Below are positions 1 to 8,434 of a stretch of 47,821 bases of DNA, in pieces. The translations under genes were made by a program, and so were the position numbers. Source of the DNA: Streptomyces zingiberis. Lineage in GTDB: Bacteria; Actinomycetota; Actinomycetes; Streptomycetales; Streptomycetaceae. The stretch is taken from the NCBI RefSeq assembly GCF_012034935.1, contig NZ_JAATEN010000033.1, positions 1-47,821 on the forward strand, read 5' to 3'. The notes beneath the pieces are model-generated. The model had not been told where the DNA came from. It saw nothing but the letters and a program-made list of their open reading frames with translations, and did no database searches. Numbering within the stretch: position 1 is the stretch's first letter; every line of letters starts with the position of its first letter.

Positions 1-155
<155 letters not shown>

Positions 156-198
156 CGCTCACCGGGCGTCCCCGGTGTTCACGGGGCGGCCCCGCCGC

Positions 199-2826
199 TC
201 AGCGGCGCTCTCCGCGGCCGGCCGCAGCGTCCGCCTTCTGGGCCCGCAGCGCGCGCTCGACGCCGGCGCGGGACTCGGTGACCAGCCGGCGCAGCGCCGC
301 CGTCGGCTCCGCCGAGGCCAGCCAGGCGTCCGTCGCCTCCAGCGTCTCCGGGGAGACCTGGAGCGCCGGGTAGAGGCCGATCGCGATCTGCTGGGCCATC
401 TCGTGGCTGCGGGACTCCCAGACGTCCTTGAGGGCCGCGAAGTACCGCTCCGTGTACGGGGCGAGCAGCTCGCGCTGGCCGGTCTGGACGAAACCGCCGA
501 TGACGGCCTCCTGCGCCGCGTTCGGCAGCGTGTCCGACTCCACCACCGAGGCCCAGGCGGCGGCCTTGGCCTCCGCCGTCGGGCGCGCGGCGCGGGCGGT
601 GGCCGCGTGCCGCTCGCCCGCCGAGGTGCGGTCGCGCGCCAGTTCGGCCTCGATCTCCTCCTCGCCGGCCCGGCCGGTGGCCGCCAGCCGCTCCAGCAGC
701 GCCCACCGCAGCTCGGTGTCGATGGTCAGCCCCTCGATGGTCTCGGTGGCGTCCAGCAGCCCCTGGACCAGGTCGAGCTGGCTCTCCGTGCGGGCCGTCG
801 CGGCGAAGGCCCGGGCCCAGGCGAGCTGGTGGTCACCGCCCGGCGCGGCGGCGCGCAGCTGCTCCAGCGCGGCCTCCGTCCAGCGGGCCAGCCCCTTCTC
901 GCGCCAGTCCGGCGCGGCGTACAGCTCCAGCGCCAGCTTCACCTGCCGCTGGAGGGACTGGACGACGCCGATGTCGGACTCCTTGCCGATGCCGGAGAGC
1001 ACCAGCTCCAGGTAGTCGCGGGTGGCCAGCTCGCCGTCGCGCGTCATGTCCCAGGCCGACGCCCAGCACAGGGCGCGCGGCAGCGACTCGGCGAAGTCGC
1101 CCAGGTGGCGGGTGACCTGGGCCAGCGACTCCGGGTCCAGCCGCACCTTGGCGTAGCTGAGGTCGTCGTCGTTGAGCAGGATGACGTCCGGGCGGGCCCG
1201 TCCCGCCAGCTCCGCCACCTCGGTCCGCTCGCCGTCCACGTCCAGCTCGATCCGGTCGGTGCGGACCAGCCGGCCGTCCTCCAGCGTGTAGCAGCCGATC
1301 GCGATGCGGTGCGGGCGCAGCGTGCCCAGCCGGGTGCCCTGCTCGCCGGAGACGGAGGTGGTGGCGCCGGGGGGCAGCGTGGGCGCCTCCTGCCGGACGG
1401 CGAAGGAGGTGATCGTGGAGTCCGCCCCGGTCTCGATCTCCGGGCGGAGGACGTTGATGCCGGCCGTCTCCAGCCACGCCGCCGACCAGGCGCGCAGATC
1501 GCGGCCGGAGGTCTCCTCCAGCGCGGTCAGCAGGTCGGACAGGCGGGTGTTGCCCCAGGCGTGGCGCTTGAAGTACGTCTGCACGCCGCGGAAGAACTCG
1601 TCCTGGCCGACATAGGCGACGAGCTGCTTGAGTACCGAGGCGCCCTTGGCGTAGGTGATGCCGTCGAAGTTGACCAGGACGTCGTCCAGGTCGCGGATCT
1701 CGGCCATGACCGGGTGCGTGGACGGGAGCTGGTCCTGCCGGTACGCCCAGGTCTTCATGGAGTTGGCGAACGTGGTCCAGGCGTGCGGCCAGCGCGAGCC
1801 GGGGGCGTGCGCCTGGCAGGCGATGGAGGTGTAGGTGGCGAACGACTCGTTCAGCCAGAGGTCGTTCCACCACTCCATGGTCACCAGGTCGCCGAACCAC
1901 ATGTGGGCCAGCTCGTGGAGGATCGTCTCGGCACGCGTCTCGTAGGCCGCGTCGGTCACCTTGGAGCGGAAGACGTACTGGTCGCGGATGGTGACGGCGC
2001 CCGCGTTCTCCATCGCCCCGGCGTTGAACTCCGGGACGAAGAGCTGGTCGTACTTCTCGAACGGGTACGGGTGGTCGAACTTCTCCTGGAACCAGTCGAA
2101 GCCCTGCCGGGTGACCGCGAAGATCGCCTCCGCGTCCAGGTGCTCGGCCAGCGAGGGACGGCAGTACAGGCCCAGCGGCACCGACCGGCCGTCGCCGTCC
2201 CAGCTGCTGTGCACGCTGTGGTACGGGCCGGCGATCAGCGCCGTGACGTAGGTGGAGAGCGGCTGGGTGGTGGCGAACTCCCAGAGTGTGCCCGTGGGCT
2301 TCTCCGCCCCGTCGGCGAGCGGCGCGTTCGAGATCACCGTCCAGCCCTGCGGGGCCGTCACGGTGAAGCGGAACGTGGCCTTCAGGTCCGGCTGCTCGAA
2401 GCAGGCGAAGACCCGCCGGGCGTCCGGCACCTCGAACTGGGTGTAGAGGTACGTCTGCCGGTCCACCGGGTCGGTGAACCGGTGCAGCCCCTCACCGGTG
2501 TTGGTGTACGCGCAGTCGGCGACCACCCGCAGCTCGTTCGCGCCCGCGGCCAGGGAGGGCAGCGCGATCCGGGAGTCGGCGAAGACCTCCGCCGGGTCCA
2601 GGGCGGTCCCGTTCAGCACCACCTCGTGCACCGTGGGCGCCACCAGGTCGATGAAGGTGGCCGCGCCGGCCTCGGCGGCGTCGAAGCGGACGGTGGTCAC
2701 CGAACGGAAGGTGCCCGTCTCCGGCTCCGGCGCGCCGCTCAGGTCCAGTTCGATCTCGTAGGCATGGGTGGCGAGGAGGCGCGCCCGCTGCTGCGCCTCG
2801 TCCCGGGTGAGGTTCGTGCCAGGCAC
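199..2826 (-). CDS. pepN: Aminopeptidase N (M1 zinc metallopeptidase), first copy
   Basis: An 875-aa cytosolic M1 aminopeptidase that removes N-terminal residues from peptides, for intracellular peptide turnover. Visible motifs are the exopeptidase motif GAMEN at residues 270-274 and the zinc site HELAH at 304-308, followed by WFGDLV and the distal NESFA glutamate motif. The C-terminal half is the all-helical ERAP1-like domain. Length is normal for actinobacterial PepN. The start is GTG at 2826, with GGGAG about 8 bases upstream and an MPGTNLTRDEA N-terminus matching its paralogue at 11660-14275 (MPGENLTREEA). It lies downstream of asd on the same strand, but a hairpin at 2926-2971 separates them. 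The C-terminus ends just before the artefactual left edge. Confidence 0.95.
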   Translation of the reverse strand: MPGTNLTRDEAQQRARLLATHAYEIELDLSGAPEPETGTFRSVTTVRFDAAEAGAATFIDLVAPTVHEVVLNGTALDPAEVFADSRIALPSLAAGANELRVVADCAYTNTGEGLHRFTDPVDRQTYLYTQFEVPDARRVFACFEQPDLKATFRFTVTAPQGWTVISNAPLADGAEKPTGTLWEFATTQPLSTYVTALIAGPYHSVHSSWDGDGRSVPLGLYCRPSLAEHLDAEAIFAVTRQGFDWFQEKFDHPYPFEKYDQLFVPEFNAGAMENAGAVTIRDQYVFRSKVTDAAYETRAETILHELAHMWFGDLVTMEWWNDLWLNESFATYTSIACQAHAPGSRWPHAWTTFANSMKTWAYRQDQLPSTHPVMAEIRDLDDVLVNFDGITYAKGASVLKQLVAYVGQDEFFRGVQTYFKRHAWGNTRLSDLLTALEETSGRDLRAWSAAWLETAGINVLRPEIETGADSTITSFAVRQEAPTLPPGATTSVSGEQGTRLGTLRPHRIAIGCYTLEDGRLVRTDRIELDVDGERTEVAELAGRARPDVILLNDDDLSYAKVRLDPESLAQVTRHLGDFAESLPRALCWASAWDMTRDGELATRDYLELVLSGIGKESDIGVVQSLQRQVKLALELYAAPDWREKGLARWTEAALEQLRAAAPGGDHQLAWARAFAATARTESQLDLVQGLLDATETIEGLTIDTELRWALLERLAATGRAGEEEIEAELARDRTSAGERHAATARAARPTAEAKAAAWASVVESDTLPNAAQEAVIGGFVQTGQRELLAPYTERYFAALKDVWESRSHEMAQQIAIGLYPALQVSPETLEATDAWLASAEPTAALRRLVTESRAGVERALRAQKADAAAGRGERR

Positions 2827-2925
2827 GGTAGGTATCTCCCATTCGTCGGAGGGACGGCCATCCTCGCACGTGGGAGTGGGTTCCCCGCAGGGAATTGACG
2901 GGGCGCGGCGGGCCCGCGCACCACG

Positions 2926-2971
2926 GCGCCGGGGCCGCCTTCCCCACGCCGGGGGAGTGCGGCCCCGGCGC
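2926..2971 (-). terminator. GC hairpin downstream of asd
   Basis: A perfect 13-bp inverted repeat (2926-2938 with 2959-2971) with a 20-base loop. It lies 24 bases past the asd stop and before the pepN start. No U-tract follows, as is usual for Streptomyces terminators. Confidence 0.6.
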
Positions 2972-2994
2972 GGGGGCGGGCGGCTCGCGCCAGG

Positions 2995-4020
2995 TCAGCC
3001 GGTCTCGGCCGCGACCAGCTCGGCGATCTGCACGGCGTTGAGCGCGGCGCCCTTGCGGAGGTTGTCCCCGGAGCAGAACAACGACAGGCCGTGCTCCACC
3101 GTGTCGTCGGCGCGGAGCCGGCCGACGAACGTCGGGTCCTGGCCGGCGGCCTGGAGCGGGGTGGGGACCTCGGAGAGGGCGACCCCGGGGGCACCGGCGA
3201 GCAGCTCCCGCGCCCGCGCGGGGCTCAGCGGCCGCTCGAAGCGGGCGTTGATCTGGAGCGAGTGCCCGGTGAAGACGGGGACCCGGACGCAGGTGCCGGA
3301 GACCTTCAGCTCCGGGATCTCCAGGATCTTCCGGCTCTCGTTGCGGAGCTTCTGCTCCTCGTCGGTCTCGGCGGAGCCGTCGTCGACGACCGAACCGGCC
3401 ATCGGCAGCACGTTGAACGCGATCGGCCGGACGTACTTCTCCGGCTCGGGGAAGTCCACGGCGGAGCCGTCGTGGGTCAGCGCGGTCGCCTGCCCGCCCG
3501 CCGCGCGGATCTGCCGGTCCAGCTCCTCCACGCCGCCCAGGCCGCTGCCGGAGACCGCCTGGTAGGTGGAGACGACCAGCGCCGTCAGCCCCGCCTCGGC
3601 GTGCAGCGGGCGGAGCACGGGCATGGCCGCCATGGTGGTGCAGTTGGGGTTGGCGATGATCCCCTTGGGGCGGCGCAGCGCCGCGTGCGGGTTGACCTCG
3701 GCCACGACCAGCGGCACCTCGGGGTCCAGCCGCCAGGCCGAGGAGTTGTCGATCACGACGGGGCCGGCGGCGGCGACCTTCTCGGCCAGTGCGCGCGAGG
3801 TGGCGCCGCCCGCCGAGAAGAGGACCACGTCCAGACCCGAGTAGTCGGCCGTGGTGGCGTCCTCGACGGTGATCGCCTCGCCCCGCCAGTCCAGGGTCTT
3901 GCCGGCCGAGCGGGCCGAGGCGAACAGCCGCAGCCGCTCCACCGGGAACGCCCGTTCGGCGAGGATGGCGCGCATCACAGCGCCGACCTGACCGGTGGCT
4001 CCGACGATTCCGATTCTCAC
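2995..4020 (-). CDS. asd: Aspartate-semialdehyde dehydrogenase
   Basis: A 341-aa NADP-dependent enzyme that reduces aspartyl-4-phosphate to aspartate semialdehyde, the branch point to lysine/diaminopimelate, threonine and methionine. The N-terminal Rossmann loop is GIVGATGQVG. The catalytic cysteine lies in the motif ANPNCTT, and a histidine-bearing GHS motif follows in the C-terminal domain (PVFTGHSL). The frame is open far upstream, but the start is GTG at 4020: GGAGAG lies just ahead and the Rossmann motif begins at residue 3. No aspartokinase gene is adjacent, so this is a stand-alone copy, as often in Streptomyces. A 462-base gap separates it from the S8 protease upstream on the same strand. 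Confidence 0.95.
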   Translation of the reverse strand: MRIGIVGATGQVGAVMRAILAERAFPVERLRLFASARSAGKTLDWRGEAITVEDATTADYSGLDVVLFSAGGATSRALAEKVAAAGPVVIDNSSAWRLDPEVPLVVAEVNPHAALRRPKGIIANPNCTTMAAMPVLRPLHAEAGLTALVVSTYQAVSGSGLGGVEELDRQIRAAGGQATALTHDGSAVDFPEPEKYVRPIAFNVLPMAGSVVDDGSAETDEEQKLRNESRKILEIPELKVSGTCVRVPVFTGHSLQINARFERPLSPARARELLAGAPGVALSEVPTPLQAAGQDPTFVGRLRADDTVEHGLSLFCSGDNLRKGAALNAVQIAELVAAETG

Positions 4021-4308
4021 GGTGACTCTCCTCTGGACTGGCCCGGGGCGGGCGTACGAGCGGGCGAGCGACCCCATCATGCGCCGCTGACCGGCCGTTC
4101 TGTCCAATCCTTCCCCGCCGGGAGTGACCGATGGCACCCCCGGTGGCATCCGGTGACAGCGGGCCCGGCCGGGCCGCCCGGGACGCCGGATCCGGCCCTC
4201 CCGGCCCGTGCGCGGCCGGGCCTCCGGGGTGGCCCGCGCCCCTTCGTGCCCCCGGTCCGCCCCGTCTGTCCCGCCCGTCCCGCCCGCTCCGTCCCGTGCC
4301 GGTGCCGG

Positions 4309-4372
4309 CCGGGTGGGCAGGGCAGGCCGGGTGGGCAGGGTGGGCCGGGTGAGCAGCGTGGGCAGGGCACGG
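4309..4372. repeat. 18-bp-period G-rich tandem repeat
   Basis: The 14-base core CCGGGTGGGCAGGG starts at 4309 and 4327, and a 12/14 match starts at 4345. A further partial GTGGGCAGGG follows. It is non-coding and variable in sequence between cores. Confidence 0.7.
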
Positions 4373-4441
4373 GCGAACGGGCCGGGCACGGATGAGGGGC
4401 GGGCACCCGCCGGGCGCCCGCCCCCTCGTCCGCCGTCACGC

Positions 4442-4477
4442 CCGCCGGTCACCGCCCTCGCGGGAGGTGACCGGCGG
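4442..4477 (-). terminator. Terminator hairpin of the S8 protease gene
   Basis: A perfect 12-bp inverted repeat (4442-4453 with 4466-4477) with a 12-base loop, beginning 5 bases after the protease stop codon on the minus strand. Confidence 0.7.
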
Positions 4478-4482
4478 ATCCG

Positions 4483-7400
4483 TCAGGGCCGTACCTTCTC
4501 GATCTTCACGCTGCCGGTGCCGGCCACCGTGCCGTGCGCGTTGACCAGGCCGACCTCGCCGAAGAACTCACGGCCGGCCGGAGCCTCGCCGCTCACCAGG
4601 ACCTCCGCGCCGACCTGCGCGGACTGCCCGGTGCCGAGCTTCACGGCCGAGTCGTCCACCCGCACCTCGCCGAGCGAGGAGGAGTAGAAGACGTCGAGGT
4701 AGTCGTACTCCGTGGTGCCGGCGGGCACCGCGTAGCCGTCGACCACGACGGTGTACGTCCCGGCCGCGGGCTTGCTCAGCGAGACGGACTCCTCGGAGTC
4801 GCCGTCGGCGTCGTAGCCCACCAGCACGCCGTCCTTGTAGACGCTGAGGTCCAGGTCCGCGCCGGTGTCCGAGGTGGAGCCGATCGACACGTCCAGGCGC
4901 GAGACGCCCGCGGGCACCTCGACGGTGGTCTCCCGGGACTCACCCTCGCCGATGGACGGCCGCTCGGAGTGCGCGGAGCCCAGCTCACCGCCGGTGAGCT
5001 TGCCCTCGATCGGCGCGAACCCGTTCGTGACCTTCCACTCCACCGGGGCCGGCGTGCCGGCCTCGGCCTCGTCGATCACCTGGACCGCCGGGTCGAAGTC
5101 GGCGCCCAGGACGGTCGCCGTCACCTGGTAGGGGTTGTCCAGCAGCGGCGAGGTGCGCCGCGACTCGACCTCGATCTCCCAGACCCCCGGCATCGGGTCG
5201 GTGTAGCCACGCCGGCCCGGTTCGCAGGTGTTGGTGGGGCTGGTGTAGTTCGGGTAGCAGAAGATCGTGGACGTCGGGTCGGCCGGCACACCGTACGGGT
5301 TGATGGCGATCCAGCGGGTCTGGCTGCCCGCCGTGAGGCCGTCCATCCGTACCTCCAGCGTCTTGGCGCCCTCCGGCACCGTGACGAAGTACGAGGTGGA
5401 GCGGTTGCGCTCGGCCGTGCCGGACTTCTTCACCGCGTAGGACGGCGTGGCCAGCGGTTCGGAGACCACGACACTGGTCATGACCAGCTTGTCCGTGCCC
5501 TCGGTGGCGCGGTCGTTCACCCGCAGGGCGGCGCTGTGGAACCCGGCGGTGCGGGCCTTGGCGCGGACCTTCACGGTGACCGGCTTGTTCAGCGGCAGGT
5601 CCACCTTGGGGGAGCCCACCAGGGAGAAGGTGCCGTCGTTCCGAGCCCACCCGAGTTCGTGCCGGACGGAGCGGTCCGGGCCGGTGGTGCGGGTGATCTT
5701 CACCGCGTAGTCGCGGGACTGCCCGGCCTTCAGACCGCCCTCGCGGTCGTAGACGCCGGTGCCGCGGTGCGGGGTCTTGAGGTAGCCGGAGAGCGCGGTG
5801 TTCACCGGGGCCTCGACCGTGTACTCGTGCGCCGTGGCCTTGCGGCTGATCGCCTTCCAGGCCTTCTCGACGTCCATGAGACCGGCGCCCTGCTCGTAGG
5901 CCTGGAAGCCCTTGATCTCCTTCGCCGTGCTGGTCAGCGCGGTGCGCAGGGCCGCCGGGGTGAGGTCGATCCGCTTCTGCTTCGCCGCGGACAGCAGCAG
6001 CGCGGAGGCGCCGGCGGCCTGCGGGGACGCCATCGACGTGCCCTGGAGCATCCCGTACCCGGGCGGCAGGGAGTAGCCCGCCTCGGCGACCGGCTGGCCG
6101 GGCTGCCAGGTCGGCACGGTGTTGACGGAGGCGCCCGGGGCGGCCAGCGTCGGGGTGAAGCCGCCGTCCTCACGCGGTCCGCGGGAGGAGAACGGCATCA
6201 TCGAGTACTTCGTCCGCATGACGGAGCCGTAGTTGGCCTCCCAGGTCTCCCGGGAGGCGGAGGCGCCCACGCTGATCACCTTGTCGGCGAGCGAGGGGTC
6301 ACCGATGGTGTTGGCGCCCGGCCCGCTGTTGCCGGCGGAGATGACGAGCTGCACGCCGTAGGTGTCGATGAGCCGGGTGTAGAGCTGGGCGCGCGCGTTG
6401 TTGCCGTCGTTCAGCGGGGGCAGCCCGCCGATGGACATGTTGACGATGTCCACACCGCGGTTGACGACGAGGTCGATCATGCCCTCGGTGAGCGCGACGT
6501 TGGTGCAGCCGCCGCTCCAGGTGCAGGCGCGGGAGGAGACCAGCTTGGCGCCGGGCGCCGCGCCGTTCATCTTCCCGCCGAAGAGGCCGTTGGCCGCGGT
6601 GATGCCCGCGACGTGGCTGCCGTGCGAGCCCTCGACCACGCCGATGTTGACGAAGTCGGCCGTCTTGCCGACCCAGTCACCGCCGTACGGGTCCATCGGC
6701 ACGTCCTTGCGGATCTCCACCACGAAGGGGATCCGCTCGGCGATGGCCGTGTTCGGGTCGTCGGTGCCGAAGTAGCGGACCTGGTGGTCCTCCTTGTACG
6801 GCTTCATCGGCTCCTCGTCGCCGAAGTCGCCGTCGTCGTCGAGGTCCACGCGGACGGTGCCGGTGGCCGGGTCGTAGAGCACGCCCCAGCGGTCGGTGGT
6901 GTCGCCGTCCCGGTTGAGGTCCCCGGCCATGTCGCCGCCGGTGGTGGCCGCCTCGGCGAAGGTGCTGACCAGGTACTCGCCGGCGGGCGCCGTCCAGGTG
7001 CGGTTCTGGTAGGTGAAGGTCGGGCCGGAGACGGCCGAGACCATCGGGCGCCAGGTGCCGTCGGAGTCGACGATCGGGTCGGTCGCCGTCACCCAGTCGG
7101 TGATCTTCCGCTCGCCGGTGGTCGTCTTCTGCAGGGCGGGGTGGGCGAGGTCGACGCCGGAGTCGAGGATGCCGATGGTGATGCCGCGCCCGTCCGCCTT
7201 CGGGTTCTTCTTCACGAAGTCGACGGCGCCGGTCTCGTGCGACGGCTGGTACGGGTTCTTCGCCGGGGTTTTCCGGTCCGGACCGGGGTAGGAGCCCTTC
7301 GGGCCGGACGTGGCGCCCTTGGCGCGGTCGGCCGCGGGCGTCGGGTCGGGCAGCTCGATCTCCTGGCGGAGGTCGATGGCGTGCACGGAGGAGAGCTTCG

Positions 7401-7788
7401 CCGCCTTGTCGATGGCGGCCTCGGCCCGGGCGGTGGGCACGGTCGCGCGGACGTAGCCGAGCTTGTCGTAGGTGCGCCCGACCGACGCGCCCTTGACGGA
7501 CTCCAGCTCCGCCACGGCCCGTCCGGTGGCACCGGGGGCGGTGGCGAGCATCATGGTGACGTGCTTGTCGCCGTCCGACTTGGCCTGCGCGAGCAGTTCC
7601 GCGTCGGCCGAGCCGAGCTTGTCCTGGGCGGACTTCGTCCGGGCCGGGGCGGAGCCCGGCGCGTCGTCCGCCGCGAAGGCCGGGACGGCGCCGGTCGCCG
7701 CGAGCGCGGCCACCAGCCCCGCGGCGATCGCGGCGCGGGCCGCGCGTCTCGGGCCGGACGGCGGCTCGGTTATGGGAGAAGAAGGCAT
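4483..7788 (-). CDS. Secreted S8 (subtilisin-like) serine protease
   Basis: A 1101-aa extracellular protease. A Sec signal peptide runs to about residue 39 (twin Arg, hydrophobic core, cleavage after AVPAFA). An I9-like propeptide follows at about 75-145. The S8 domain has catalytic Asp209 (GILDSGVD), His392 (GSHGSHVAG) and Ser585 (GTSMAS), with the oxyanion segment SAGNSGPG. A large insert lies between Asp and His and carries Asp-rich, EF-hand-like stretches. The C-terminal 400 residues are beta-rich and end with a pre-peptidase C-terminal-like domain. The start is ATG 7788, preceded by AAGGG with 5-base spacing; the frame is open further upstream without a ribosome site. A perfect inverted repeat lies 34 bases upstream. 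It is too large, and lacks a C-terminal membrane anchor, to be the ESX mycosin. Confidence 0.93.
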   Translation of the reverse strand: MPSSPITEPPSGPRRAARAAIAAGLVAALAATGAVPAFAADDAPGSAPARTKSAQDKLGSADAELLAQAKSDGDKHVTMMLATAPGATGRAVAELESVKGASVGRTYDKLGYVRATVPTARAEAAIDKAAKLSSVHAIDLRQEIELPDPTPAADRAKGATSGPKGSYPGPDRKTPAKNPYQPSHETGAVDFVKKNPKADGRGITIGILDSGVDLAHPALQKTTTGERKITDWVTATDPIVDSDGTWRPMVSAVSGPTFTYQNRTWTAPAGEYLVSTFAEAATTGGDMAGDLNRDGDTTDRWGVLYDPATGTVRVDLDDDGDFGDEEPMKPYKEDHQVRYFGTDDPNTAIAERIPFVVEIRKDVPMDPYGGDWVGKTADFVNIGVVEGSHGSHVAGITAANGLFGGKMNGAAPGAKLVSSRACTWSGGCTNVALTEGMIDLVVNRGVDIVNMSIGGLPPLNDGNNARAQLYTRLIDTYGVQLVISAGNSGPGANTIGDPSLADKVISVGASASRETWEANYGSVMRTKYSMMPFSSRGPREDGGFTPTLAAPGASVNTVPTWQPGQPVAEAGYSLPPGYGMLQGTSMASPQAAGASALLLSAAKQKRIDLTPAALRTALTSTAKEIKGFQAYEQGAGLMDVEKAWKAISRKATAHEYTVEAPVNTALSGYLKTPHRGTGVYDREGGLKAGQSRDYAVKITRTTGPDRSVRHELGWARNDGTFSLVGSPKVDLPLNKPVTVKVRAKARTAGFHSAALRVNDRATEGTDKLVMTSVVVSEPLATPSYAVKKSGTAERNRSTSYFVTVPEGAKTLEVRMDGLTAGSQTRWIAINPYGVPADPTSTIFCYPNYTSPTNTCEPGRRGYTDPMPGVWEIEVESRRTSPLLDNPYQVTATVLGADFDPAVQVIDEAEAGTPAPVEWKVTNGFAPIEGKLTGGELGSAHSERPSIGEGESRETTVEVPAGVSRLDVSIGSTSDTGADLDLSVYKDGVLVGYDADGDSEESVSLSKPAAGTYTVVVDGYAVPAGTTEYDYLDVFYSSSLGEVRVDDSAVKLGTGQSAQVGAEVLVSGEAPAGREFFGEVGLVNAHGTVAGTGSVKIEKVRP

Positions 7789-7821
7789 GGCCACCCTTGT
7801 TCGGAATTCGGATCCGGTTGA

Positions 7822-7843
7822 CCGCACTTATATGTAAGTGCGG
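7822..7843 (-). promoter_or_regulatory. Perfect inverted repeat in the S8 protease leader
   Basis: CCGCACTTA, a 4-base centre (TATG), then TAAGTGCGG: a perfect 9-bp inverted repeat 34 bases before the start codon. Its AT-rich centre stands out in this genome. It could be a repressor or activator operator overlapping a -10 element, or a leader hairpin. No regulator gene is adjacent. Confidence 0.55.
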
Positions 7844-8194
7844 AGAGTTTGGGGAGGGGCGGGCGCCCGGTACGCACCCGGTGGCGTATTCCCGCCACTT
7901 GCCGGCTCCCCTCATTCCCGGACCAAAGGTGCGGCAGGGTCAATTCCGCCGGTGGGGAAGCCCGTTGAAAGCGTGGTGAATGCCGCGGAGGCGACAGGGC
8001 GGAACGGCACACTCCGGCCGCGGCCCGCGGGCCGGCCCGGGAGGTCGCCCGTCCGGGCGCGTCCGTCCCGGCCGTCACGTCGCCCGTCCGGCCGGTACGC
8101 CCGCTCGACGGGCGCCGCGGCTCGGCCCTGTCCCGGCTCCGGCCCTGTCCGGCCGCAGCCCCGTCCCGCCGGCCGCCGGCCCGGCCCCCTTCCG

Positions 8195-8222
8195 TCGCCG
8201 GTCGCCGGTCGCCGGTCGCCGG
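8195..8222. repeat. Four tandem copies of TCGCCGG
   Basis: Four perfect 7-bp units in the non-coding region upstream of the metallophosphoesterase gene. This is a simple slippage-prone repeat with no sign of function. Confidence 0.8.
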
Positions 8223-8434
8223 TCGTCCGTGGCCCGTCTTCCGTGAACGCGCGGTGAGCGGCGCAGAACCAGCAGGCCAGGGACGGGTGACCAGGGCCCG
8301 GACCGAGATCCATGTGGAGCGATGGGCGCCGGACGTTACGGCCTCGTTCAGCCGTGGGCCACCCCCGCTGCCGAGCATCCGGAAGGGACGGGGAACCCCC
8401 CGCCACCCCCGTGCTCGCGCACCCGGGAGCCGCC

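Larger units (their letters stand above)
4021..4482. other. Intergenic region between S8 protease and asd
   Basis: A 462-base gap. It holds the S8 protease terminator hairpin (4442-4477), an 18-bp-period G-rich repeat (4309-4372) and presumably the asd promoter near 4030-4120. No coding region is convincing: frames crossing it are Pro/Arg/Gly-rich composition artefacts. Confidence 0.6.
7789..8434. other. Divergent intergenic region
   Basis: A 646-base gap between the divergent S8 protease and metallophosphoesterase genes. It contains the perfect hairpin/operator at 7822-7843, a 4 x 7-bp repeat at 8195-8222 and long Pro/Arg composition frames on both strands that I do not regard as genes. Promoters for both genes should be here, but no -35/-10 pair is convincing. 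Confidence 0.6.

Noticed and set aside
175..2898. 907-codon open frame on the plus strand opposite pepN
   Set aside because: Arg/Gly/Leu-rich shadow frame with no motif; the minus strand has the complete M1 peptidase. Similar shadows opposite the S8 protease, second pepN, eccC and toxin were dropped for the same reason.
4483..7788. S8 protease as the ESX mycosin (MycP)
   Set aside because: It is 1101 aa, lacks the C-terminal membrane helix, has a large insert and pre-peptidase-type tail, and lies 15 kb away beyond conserved housekeeping genes.
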